Translations under genes and position numbers: made by a program
The notes under the pieces: model-generated
Told to the model about the DNA's origin: nothing
The model's database searches: none
What the model saw: only the letters and a program-made list of their open reading frames with translations
DNA from: Nanohaloarchaea archaeon PL-Br10_U2g5
GTDB taxonomy: Archaea; Halobacteriota; Halobacteria; Halobacteriales; Haloferacaceae
Direction: 5' to 3'
DNA length: 19,134 bases
Assembly: GCA_001564205.1 (NCBI GenBank)
Contig: LKMY01000012.1
Location: forward strand, 1-19,134
Shown: positions 8,501-13,910 of the stretch, one piece after another
Position numbering within the stretch: the stretch's first letter is position 1
Layout: each line of letters starts with the position of its first letter

Positions 8501-8746
8501 AGGCCATTCGAATACGTCCGGAGCGAAGGAGACGTGACAATCGATGTCGACGGGGATCCGATTCAACTGGGTAAGACGGAGCCGATCCGTTTTGACACCG
8601 AGACGGTCATCGTGGTCGCGGTCCCCGCTGGACCTCCGGGTGTCGGCGACGTCGACGGGACCAGAGACGAGACATCGGCGGGGTGGCCGTGTCCGGGTCC
8701 GGTCGACGAGTCGACCGATGAGGGCGAGGAGTGTGCGTCGGCGTGA
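5540..8746 (+). CDS. Giant membrane-anchored surface protein of the secretion operon (DUF7286-like)
   Basis: The protein has 1068 residues from GTG 5540, which overlaps the preceding stop by 4 nt. A longer frame reading from 5306 would run through the previous gene and is rejected. The N-terminus is Arg-rich (cytoplasmic side), followed by LAADERARVPFAL and one helix at about 31-50. About 1000 acidic, Ala/Thr/Arg-rich residues follow, presumably outside, with several N-X-S/T sequons (for example NGT, NRT, NGS). It lacks Cys throughout the exterior part except Cys1051 and Cys1065 in the last 20 residues. Helical Ala/Arg/Glu stretches alternate with beta-like ones. It is the last and largest gene of the operon, a position like TadG or a tip adhesin in other pili. 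Its function is unknown; I place it with the DUF7286-type group from memory. Confidence 0.8.
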   Translation: MRIREAIRRRCHEQWRRFGRTLAADERARVPFALIGILLLVTSSAYAAGIADQGLVGEDRSVERAVERVDADATTALRIAAREAAHDAATNPVTKPPVQHSEGTAAVREESAFEDAFRVRLAIAGGEALSAVDAEVDAVTATASLPTVDDPSELEGARDRVHVEPIANGTATQVTFESVETTATRDGRTVAERTENRTVVVAVPTLAAHERTARFEERLDRGPVEGPGLGRQITASLYPMTWARGYAQYAGAPVENVLANRHVELSTNAGIVRTQRDVFGTSDPDARGGVARATARTGLTDLLEPTGVDEGSWTDAVLDAPTPTANEPSESVSEDAAFDPDSPESQPTDDRTTVTAGHAADVGATQVHEGVDDILRSAYRVEASVETSTSQVGDGGRPTPPIPEGGQRWEWERTDISRNEQLSTVSGSDVPQGTPTGVVDPGSDVSFGAATREIDVKRVATAEWEREVVRRAPNGSVIDTTVHRATTRDETTDRYRVRVSVAGRHAPSDRAPDRSTATFGAGSMTSGPDLHDTPAAARTALSAETRTEIDRIAREAVLDGDVTRSTTVHGSWTDGDRDRVASDVSALASTVREIETEPSMEDASVGESDPYGDLAATLRDRRTALVDAPATYDGATDRARVAAREAYLGAVIAELEAASRDHEGATDGFLDRVDDAFDGPSVGEVIASREAARDPGTQTVGDHGPGGAVTFTPDGSPGYLPRTTVDGAAIDDINGTTTRPLATRNLNYATVPYSDVSSGIVDRILGTGDTVRVGTAGRALLLTDEALDAGDDSDLRADRAVLAKQVERSLDAVDRELRTDLRERTSLSGAERNDVLDSATASYDSTGERAAAVGDGSYPERVAAEAAAVGSLSTATEEALAAQLRVTTRNAAERDAVRVPTRFVEEPTSGARMLLRDRMEGAVEDGATEVGERAAERWAPKPVRTVGAGLPVAPVPGYWVTTVNAWRVQVRGEYPQFALRADVGTPDRPFEYVRSEGDVTIDVDGDPIQLGKTEPIRFDTETVIVVAVPAGPPGVGDVDGTRDETSAGWPCPGPVDESTDEGEECASA

Positions 8747-8875
8747 CCTCTGTCGGAACTCGAACGAGAACTGGTCGTGAAACTTCGTCGGCGAACCGAA
8801 AACTGGAGCAATAGAACAGACTGGACGGGAGAGAACGACCGCAGCCGTTTTGAGACGCCGCGACCGATCAAACGT

Positions 8876-9325
8876 ATGTTTCACGAGGTCGTCGGGGGCG
8901 ACGAGACAGCGGGTGGAACCGGGGAGTCAGAAGCGGTTACTGCGACCGAACTGCTTGCAGCGTTCGAAGCGCTAGTGAGCGAGACGCTGTCCGAGGCCGA
9001 TCAGGCTCTGATCACCGATGAAACGGGAGTTGACGCCGCGACAGTCGAGACCGCTGGCGACAGTCCGTCCGAACTCACTGTCGCTGAAGGCGCGGCGATC
9101 GTCTCCGTGACGGCGGATCGCGACGCCGACACGATCGTCGCGGAACTGCGCGATCACCTGCTGATGGGGATGGCGATGGCAGTGTTAGACGTCGATACGC
9201 TTGCCTCCGAGATCGACGCAGACCTCACCGGGCAGGAGGTTCAGCAGACATTAGAGGGGCGTGCGGCGATGACGCTCGGACAGCTCGCGGAGATCATGGC
9301 GGTTATCGAGCGTCGAAAGCGATGA
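8876..9325 (+). CDS. Small acidic haloarchaeal protein (DUF5791-like)
   Basis: This is a 149-residue soluble acidic protein. A variable N-terminus is followed by ELLAAFEALVSETLSEA, a region with ETGVDAATVETAGDSPSELTVAEGAAI, then RDHLLMGMAMAVLDVDTLASEI, and a C-terminal LTGQEVQQTLEGRAAMTLGQLAEI. This pattern matches what I recall of haloarchaeal DUF5791 proteins. The all-helical segments, with a DAATV/ELTVAEGAAI stretch, look like a degenerate helix-turn-helix or sensor fold; no function is known to me. ATG 8876 is chosen over an in-frame upstream start at 8777 because the added residues are basic and unlike the protein. Its stop overlaps the next ATG (ATGA), so it is coupled to the SDR gene. 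Confidence 0.75.
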   Translation: MFHEVVGGDETAGGTGESEAVTATELLAAFEALVSETLSEADQALITDETGVDAATVETAGDSPSELTVAEGAAIVSVTADRDADTIVAELRDHLLMGMAMAVLDVDTLASEIDADLTGQEVQQTLEGRAAMTLGQLAEIMAVIERRKR

Positions 9326-10239
9326 GAGTCGTCATCATTGGGTGTGGCTACGTCGGACTCGAACTTTCGCGTCAGCTCGCCGAACGAGACCACGACGTGA
9401 CGGGCGTGCGGCGGTCCGAAGCCGGACGCGAAGCGATCGAAGCGGTCGGTGAAGCGATCGATACCGGAAGTGTGGAAAGTATTCTCGCGGATGCAACCGA
9501 CCCGGAGTCGCTCGTGTCGCTCCCCGACGCGGACGTCGTCGTCTTCGCGGCCAGCTCCGGTGGGCGTGGTGCGGAAGCAGCCCGTGCGGTGTACGTCGAC
9601 GGACTCCGGTGCGTGATCGAAGAGTACGGGTCACGAGAGGCCTCGCCCGATAGACTGGTGTACACCTCGTCGACCGGCGTGTACGGTGACCACGACGGTG
9701 CGTGGGTCGACGAGGAGACACCGATCGCTCCGACGACCGAGAAGACGCGCGTCCTCGCGGAGGCAGAACGAGTCGCTCTCGAAGCGACGAGCGAGTTCGA
9801 GATTGACGGCACAGTCGCGCGTTTCGCGGGACTGTACGGCCCCGACCGCTATCGCCTCAAGCGGTATCTGAACGGTCCCGTTACGAGCGGGTATCTCAAC
9901 ATGGTTCATCGCGACGACGCCGCCGGCGTTATCCGCTACCTTCTCGAGACGGATCGGGCGCGGGGTGAGCCCGTCCTCGTCGTCGACGACGAGCCGGTCG
10001 ACAAACACGTGTTCGCCGATTGGCTCGCCGACGAATGCGGTGTCACCCGTCCGGAGAAACGATCGAAAGCGGAGCGAATCGCGGACGGCAACCTCTCCAT
10101 GGCAGCCGAACGCCGGATTCGGACGAGCAAACGCTGCGCAAACGATCGGCTCCGCGCGTTCGGGTACGAGTTTAGCTATCCGACGTTCCGGGAGGGGTAT
10201 CGCGATCCAGTAGCGTCGTATCGAGCTGAAAACTCCTGA
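9322..10239 (+). CDS. Atypical NAD(P)-binding SDR / nucleoside-diphosphate-sugar epimerase-like protein
   Basis: This is a 305-residue Rossmann-fold protein. The N-terminal dinucleotide-binding motif is GCGYVG at 7-12, preceded by MRVVII. DATDPESLVSLPDADVVVFAASS follows, then YTSSTGVYGD at 114-123, and later FAGLYGPDRY and a MVHRDDAAGVI segment. These are hallmarks of extended or atypical SDRs near YeeZ-like proteins. The usual YxxxK catalytic pair is not evident after VYGD, so redox or epimerase activity is uncertain and NAD(P) binding may be its main feature. The start overlaps the DUF5791-like gene by 4 nt, which suggests the two act together. The substrate is unknown. Confidence 0.88.
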   Translation: MRVVIIGCGYVGLELSRQLAERDHDVTGVRRSEAGREAIEAVGEAIDTGSVESILADATDPESLVSLPDADVVVFAASSGGRGAEAARAVYVDGLRCVIEEYGSREASPDRLVYTSSTGVYGDHDGAWVDEETPIAPTTEKTRVLAEAERVALEATSEFEIDGTVARFAGLYGPDRYRLKRYLNGPVTSGYLNMVHRDDAAGVIRYLLETDRARGEPVLVVDDEPVDKHVFADWLADECGVTRPEKRSKAERIADGNLSMAAERRIRTSKRCANDRLRAFGYEFSYPTFREGYRDPVASYRAENS

Positions 10240-10329
10240 TTTCTCCGGTATCGGCACAAAAAACGGCAGTATCACCGATAGAGAGAAGGTGACGAAGCTT
10301 CATGTATCGGGAGTGAGTGCTGCGAACAC

Positions 10330-11505
10330 ATGTTGGCTCCGAGCGTGGCAGACGAGCGACTTTCGCAGGGGGAAGCGCTTGTCCGCGAGAACCCGGAACT
10401 AACGGCCGCGGCAGCTCTCGTGGCGGTCGTCGCGGTCGCGGGTGCGTACCTACTCCTCCGCACTCGACGGGCACCCGGCGTAAAATTCCGGCGGCTGTTG
10501 GCCGAAAAAGACAGTATCGCCGTGTTGATGCATCCGAACCCGGACCCAGACGCGATGTCCGCGGCACTCGGGGTCGCGTCTCTCGCAGAACAGCTTGACG
10601 TCGGCGCGACCGTCCAGTATCCCGGACAGATACGCCATCAGGAGAACCGCGCGTTTCGCACGGTCCTTGATTTGGAGCTGGATCCGATCGATCACGTGAG
10701 CGACCTCGCAGCCGAGGCCGTCGTATTAGTCGATCACAATGAACCACGAGGCTTCGTCGGCGCAGACGGGGTACTCCCGACGGCAGTCATCGACCATCAT
10801 CCCGGGGACGGCTCCGGAGAGGCGTTCACCGACGTCCGTACCGACTACGGTGCGACCGCCTCCGTCATCGCTGAGTATTTCAAAGAAAACAACGCGACAC
10901 CCGTGCCGCCGGACAAACACGCGAGTGAGACCAACAGCGATCTCACACTGCCGACAGACACGGCAACAGGAATTCTGTACGGCATCCTCTCCGACACCAA
11001 ACACCTCACGGTCGGAGCGAGCGACCCCGACTTTGCAGCCGCCGCGTACGTGTACCCAGGAGTCGATCAGGACCGACTCGACCGCATCGCCAATCCGGCG
11101 GTCGACGCAGAGGTGTTGGAAGTGAAGGCACGGGCGATCGCGGGCCGCCGAATCGAGGGATCGTTCGCGGTCGCCGACGTTGGCGGTGTGAACAACGTCG
11201 ACGCGATCCCGCAAGCAGCGGATGAGCTGATCCAGCTCGAAGGCGTCAGCGCCGTCGTCATCATCGGCGAGCGCGACGGGACGGTACATCTCTCCGGGCG
11301 GTCGCGTGACGACCGCGTCCACATGGGGAACGCGATCGACTCTGTGCTTTCCGGCGTCGACAACGGAAACGGCGGCGGACATTCGCGAATGGGCGGCGGA
11401 ACGATCACGCCGGCGATCGACGCGGCTGGGGACGAGGAGCTGGAAACTGTAGACCGCGACGAACTCGCCGACCGGTTGTTCCGGGCGATGGCCGGAGACG
11501 TGTGA
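10330..11505 (+). CDS. Membrane-tethered DHH-DHHA1 family phosphoesterase
   Basis: The 391-residue protein has one N-terminal hydrophobic helix at about 24-43 followed by RTRR, so the catalytic part should face the cytoplasm. DHH-domain metal ligands are visible: HPNPDPDA at 68-75, VDHNEP beginning at 134, and IDHH at 154-157. SDTKH provides the later Asp. The DHHA1 domain ends with GGGHSRMGGG from 348, which binds the substrate phosphate end. The family cleaves short RNA, pAp or cyclic dinucleotides (NrnA, GdpP and RecJ relatives). The length and tether suggest a small nucleotide or nanoRNA hydrolase rather than RecJ. An insert rich in Thr/Asn/Asp (about 190-212) separates two DHH motifs. 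It lies 90 nt after the SDR gene with no clear terminator between. The exact substrate cannot be told from sequence. Confidence 0.9.
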   Translation: MLAPSVADERLSQGEALVRENPELTAAAALVAVVAVAGAYLLLRTRRAPGVKFRRLLAEKDSIAVLMHPNPDPDAMSAALGVASLAEQLDVGATVQYPGQIRHQENRAFRTVLDLELDPIDHVSDLAAEAVVLVDHNEPRGFVGADGVLPTAVIDHHPGDGSGEAFTDVRTDYGATASVIAEYFKENNATPVPPDKHASETNSDLTLPTDTATGILYGILSDTKHLTVGASDPDFAAAAYVYPGVDQDRLDRIANPAVDAEVLEVKARAIAGRRIEGSFAVADVGGVNNVDAIPQAADELIQLEGVSAVVIIGERDGTVHLSGRSRDDRVHMGNAIDSVLSGVDNGNGGGHSRMGGGTITPAIDAAGDEELETVDRDELADRLFRAMAGDV

Positions 11506-11568
11506 GTTGAGCGAAGTGAGTCGAAGAGCAGAAAACGTGAACAGCAGCGGCCACTCCGTACACTGATA

Positions 11569-11576
11569 TTTATATA
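11569..11576 (+). promoter_or_regulatory. TATA box of the small membrane-protein gene
   Basis: TTTATATA is at -29 to -22 from ATG 11598, flanked by further A/T (ATATTTATATAAT). It is one of the strongest TATA boxes in the window and implies a leaderless transcript. The CCGCGGCCA element is absent here. Confidence 0.7.
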
Positions 11577-11597
11577 ATGGGCGCCGAATCGGTGCGT

Positions 11598-11729
11598 ATG
11601 CGTCTCAACCGGGCGACCGACAGCCAGTGGCGTGCGCTCGCCGGCGTGGGCGTCGGCTACGCGGCCGCCAGCGGGCTGTTATTCGTCCTCTTTTTTCTGC
11701 TCCCGTACCTCGCTGTTCGGGCGCTGTGA
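11598..11729 (+). CDS. 43-residue single-helix membrane protein
   Basis: This short ORF encodes MRLNRATDSQWRALAG, then a glycine/alanine/leucine-rich helix (about 14-41, including SGLLFVLFFLLPYLAV), and ends RAL. It has a basic N-terminus, so N-in topology is likely. It is supported as a real gene by a strong TATA box at the leaderless distance, haloarchaeal codon usage and a clean membrane helix. It lies 92 nt after the phosphoesterase and converges on pan1 with 45 nt between stops. No function is recognised. It could be a subunit or regulator of a membrane complex. Confidence 0.62.
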   Translation: MRLNRATDSQWRALAGVGVGYAAASGLLFVLFFLLPYLAVRAL

Positions 11730-11774
11730 TCGGCCTCCAAGAGCGGTAGCCGAACGGGGGAAGCGCGTACTGTA

Positions 11775-12992
11775 TCAGGCGAACGCCAGCGAGTCGTCGG
11801 CCCCGCTGTCATCGTCCTGCTGAAGCTTCTCGTGGGCTTCGAGGAAGTCGTTCAGCGTGACCTCCGTTCGGTCGTCGCGGATCGCGAACATCCCGGCTTC
11901 GGTGCACATCGCCTTGATGTCGGCGCCGGAGGCGTCCGGCGTCATCTCGGCGAGGTCGTCGAAGTCGATGTCGCTCGCGAGGTTCATTTTCCGGGTGTGG
12001 ATCTGGAAGATGATCTCGCGACCGTCGGTGTTCGGCTTGGGAACCTCGATGAGTCGGTCGAAGCGGCCGGGGCGGAGGATCGCGGGATCGAGCATATCGA
12101 ACCGATTCGTGGCAGCGATGATCCGGACCTCGCCGCGCTCGTCGAAGCCGTCCATCTCAGAGAGCAGCTGCATCATCGTCCGCTGGACCTCGGCGTCGCC
12201 GGAGGTCTTCGAGTCCGTCCGCTTCGAGGCGATCGCATCTATCTCGTCGATGAAGAGGACGGCTGGCTGGTTCTCGCGGGCGACTTCGAAGAGGTCGCGG
12301 ACGAGTTTCGCGCCTTCGCCGATGAACTTGTGGACGAGCTCCGAGCCGGCCATCTTGATGAACGTCGCATCCGTCTCGTTGGCGACGGCCTTTGCGAGCA
12401 TCGTCTTCCCCGTTCCCGGCGGACCGTACAGCAACACACCGCTCGGCGGCGTGATGCCCACGTCCTCGAACATGTCGGGATGCTCGAGGGGCATCTCGAC
12501 GGTCTCGCGGACCTCCTGCATCTGATCTTCGAGCCCACCGATGTCAGCGTAGGTCACGTCCGGAGAGTGTTCGACCTGCATTACGCGGGCGCGCACGTCA
12601 GTCTCTTTTTCGAGCTTCTTGACGACGGAGAGCGAGTTGTTCACGGCGACCCTGTCGTCCGGGGTGAGCTTCTCGCGCATTTCGGTCGTGATCTCTGTGA
12701 GCGCCTCCTGATTGTTCCCGTGCTGTTTGATAACAGCCCCGTCAGGTGTGAGCTCTTGTACCGTCGCCACGAACAGCGGCGACTGTTTCAGCTTTTTGTT
12801 CTCGTGAGTGAGCCGCTCGAGCTTCTGCTGGTACTTGTTGTTCTCGGCGTTCGCGTCGAGAAGCTTGTCCCGCATCTCCTCGTTTTGCGACTCTAGCACG
12901 TCGAGCTCTTCTTGGAGCGAGTCGATTTGCTCTTGTCTCGACGTCGACCCCTCGTCGTAGGGCATCTCGACGTCGTCGACGGTGTCTGTCAT
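11775..12992 (-). CDS. pan1: Proteasome-activating nucleotidase (AAA+ unfoldase)
   Basis: This is the 405-residue ATP-dependent unfoldase that feeds substrates into the archaeal 20S proteasome; it is the archaeal counterpart of the 19S Rpt ring. An N-terminal coiled coil (about 17-70) is followed by an OB-fold region (about 72-140) and the AAA+ module. Walker A is GPPGTGKT at 190-197. The pore loop KFIGEG is at 222-227, Walker B LFIDEID at 246-252, and the second region of homology contains ATNR and LRPGRFDR at about 294-313. The C-terminus is SLAFA, with Phe where the HbYX docking motif usually has Tyr. The ATG is at 12990-12992. A TCTTATCC-type TATA lies at about -30 to -23 on the minus strand. 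It is divergent from a small winged-helix gene. Haloarchaea usually carry a second paralogue elsewhere. Confidence 0.97.
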   Translation of the reverse strand: MTDTVDDVEMPYDEGSTSRQEQIDSLQEELDVLESQNEEMRDKLLDANAENNKYQQKLERLTHENKKLKQSPLFVATVQELTPDGAVIKQHGNNQEALTEITTEMREKLTPDDRVAVNNSLSVVKKLEKETDVRARVMQVEHSPDVTYADIGGLEDQMQEVRETVEMPLEHPDMFEDVGITPPSGVLLYGPPGTGKTMLAKAVANETDATFIKMAGSELVHKFIGEGAKLVRDLFEVARENQPAVLFIDEIDAIASKRTDSKTSGDAEVQRTMMQLLSEMDGFDERGEVRIIAATNRFDMLDPAILRPGRFDRLIEVPKPNTDGREIIFQIHTRKMNLASDIDFDDLAEMTPDASGADIKAMCTEAGMFAIRDDRTEVTLNDFLEAHEKLQQDDDSGADDSLAFA

Positions 12993-13013
12993 TGTACGTA
13001 ATAAAGGGTCTCG

Positions 13014-13022
13014 CGGATAAGA
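13014..13022 (-). promoter_or_regulatory. Probable TATA box of pan1
   Basis: Read on the minus strand, CTCTTATCC lies about 22-30 nt before the pan1 ATG. A closer TTTATTA (about 13001-13007) is too near the ATG to be the TATA box of a leaderless start. The 140-nt divergent gap up to 13132 also serves the + strand regulator gene. Confidence 0.4.
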
Positions 13023-13093
13023 GGCTTCGGGTGGGGGATATACGGAGCCGACGACATCTGCTGTGGATAAACAAGAGTAATAAAACAGGATAG

Positions 13094-13108
13094 TAAATAT
13101 TATTAAGC
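13094..13108 (+). promoter_or_regulatory. AT-rich TATA region of the winged-helix regulator gene
   Basis: TAAATATTATTAAGC lies 25-39 nt before ATG 13133. It is the only strongly AT-rich stretch on this side of the divergent gap. Its position would place the transcription start at about 13120-13130, downstream of an alternative ATG at 13112. It therefore decides in favour of the 13133 start. Confidence 0.5.
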
Positions 13109-13132
13109 AGCATGGGATATAGGAAACTACGC

Positions 13133-13396
13133 ATGAGTACGACCGACGCCGTCGCCGCCGAGAAAGACGCTACGGATCGTTGGAGCGCCGTCAGAGATCT
13201 CCCACCGAGCGCGAAGCTCGTCGCGAAGGTGCTCGACTACAACGACACGCTGACGCAGAGCGAGCTGGCCGAGGAGACCCTACTCCCGCCTCGGACCGTC
13301 AGGTACGCGCTCTCTCGGCTCGAAGAGGAGAGCGTCGTCGACTCCCGGTTCTCGTTTTCGGACGCCCGCAAGCGGCTGTACACGCTGTCGGTGTGA
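13133..13396 (+). CDS. Small winged-helix (MarR/TrmB-like) transcriptional regulator
   Basis: The 87-residue protein consists almost wholly of one winged helix-turn-helix. SAKLVAKVLDYNDTLTQSELAEETLLPPRTVRYALSRLEEESVV gives helices 1-3, with LPPRTVRYALSRL as the recognition helix, followed by a wing with SRFSFSDARKRLYTLSV. No ligand or dimerisation domain is attached. The in-frame ATG at 13112 would lie upstream of the expected transcription start, so 13133 is preferred. It is divergent from pan1; as I recall, the same neighbour is found beside panA in Haloferax volcanii. A role in controlling pan1 or itself is a reasonable inference but is not shown by the sequence. Confidence 0.85.
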   Translation: MSTTDAVAAEKDATDRWSAVRDLPPSAKLVAKVLDYNDTLTQSELAEETLLPPRTVRYALSRLEEESVVDSRFSFSDARKRLYTLSV

Positions 13397-13422
13397 ATTA
13401 GCTCGAGGTCACGGGTGCGCCG

Positions 13423-13473
13423 CCGTCGTTTGCGTTTTGCCGACGACGGAGATACTGCAGACCGATGTTTTTT
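13423..13473 (+). terminator. Candidate terminator: hairpin plus T6 tract
   Basis: A perfect 7-bp inverted repeat, CCGTCGT at 13423-13429 and ACGACGG at 13443-13449, has a 13-nt loop containing a T4. It is followed by TTTTTT at 13468-13473. T tracts are the main terminator signal in archaea. The site is 27 nt after the regulator stop, so it could end that transcript before the promoter at 13524. Confidence 0.4.
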
Positions 13474-13523
13474 GAAGCGTTGTGAATCGGCGGGAGTAAC
13501 ATCGTCGGCTCGGCACCGACCAG

Positions 13524-13530
13524 TTATATC
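13524..13530 (+). promoter_or_regulatory. TATA box before the GTG-started small gene
   Basis: TTATATC, in context CAGTTATATCGG, is at -28 to -22 from GTG 13552. This fits a leaderless start and supports the GTG as the true initiation codon of the mre11-upstream gene. Confidence 0.55.
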
Positions 13531-13551
13531 GGATAGCGACGCAGACCGCCC

Positions 13552-13821
13552 GTGGTCTCGACCATCGCCGTCAAACGTGCACTGACCGCACTGGCAACGC
13601 GTGCTGACACCGCAACACGCCCGTACGTCGCCATCATCGACGAGGCCGACGCCGCGCGAAACGATCTACGACGTGCCGCCGGGTTCGTCGACTCTGTCGG
13701 CCTCGACCGTCTCGACGAGGCGGTCTCGGCTGCCGACAGCGACGGCAACGAGGCGGCGGCCGACAGGGGTCGTGAGGCGCTCGCTTCCTATCACGAGTTC
13801 CGCGAGGCGGCGAACGGATGA
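13552..13821 (+). CDS. Small conserved-position protein upstream of mre11 (function unknown)
   Basis: This is an 89-residue acidic, alanine-rich and probably all-helical protein. Segments IAVKRALTALATRAD, YVAIIDEADAARNDLRRAAGFVD and DRLDEAVSAAD...GREALASYHEFREA suggest a short helical bundle. There is no Cys and no membrane helix. It starts with GTG behind a TATA box. Its stop overlaps a 30-codon ORF (ATGA at 13818-13821) that in turn overlaps mre11, so it may share a transcript with mre11-rad50. I do not recognise a function; its place suggests a link to Mre11-Rad50. Confidence 0.7.
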   Translation: MVSTIAVKRALTALATRADTATRPYVAIIDEADAARNDLRRAAGFVDSVGLDRLDEAVSAADSDGNEAAADRGREALASYHEFREAANG

Positions 13822-13910
13822 CCGGTGACGAGCGAGACCGATCGGCGACCAGTTTCACCTCGCCCCCGGAACCACTAAACCCGACACCAGCCAACACTCG
13901 GTGTAGATGA
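13818..13910 (+). CDS. Possible 30-codon ORF bridging to mre11
   Basis: An ORF from ATG 13818 to TGA 13910 encodes a 30-residue polar peptide (MTGDERDRSATSF..., ending TRCR). Both ends are ATGA overlaps, with the preceding stop and with the mre11 ATG at 13907. Composition is Thr/Pro/Arg-rich with no recognisable fold. It may only carry ribosomes from one gene to the next, or it may be chance. The overlaps are directly seen; expression is speculative. Confidence 0.22.
   Translation: MTGDERDRSATSFTSPPEPLNPTPANTRCR

Noticed and set aside
8743..8814. Short ORF overlapping the stop of the giant protein with GTGA
   Set aside because: It has only about 23 codons, no recognisable character and no coupling to a following gene.
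8777..8875. Upstream extension of the DUF5791-like protein
   Set aside because: The added residues are basic (Arg/Asn/Trp) and do not fit the acidic family; ATG 8876 gives the expected start.
11832..12896. 354-codon + strand frame opposite pan1
   Set aside because: pan1 is certain from its AAA+ motifs; the opposite frame is an antisense artefact with Leu/Val/Asp/Glu composition and no motif.
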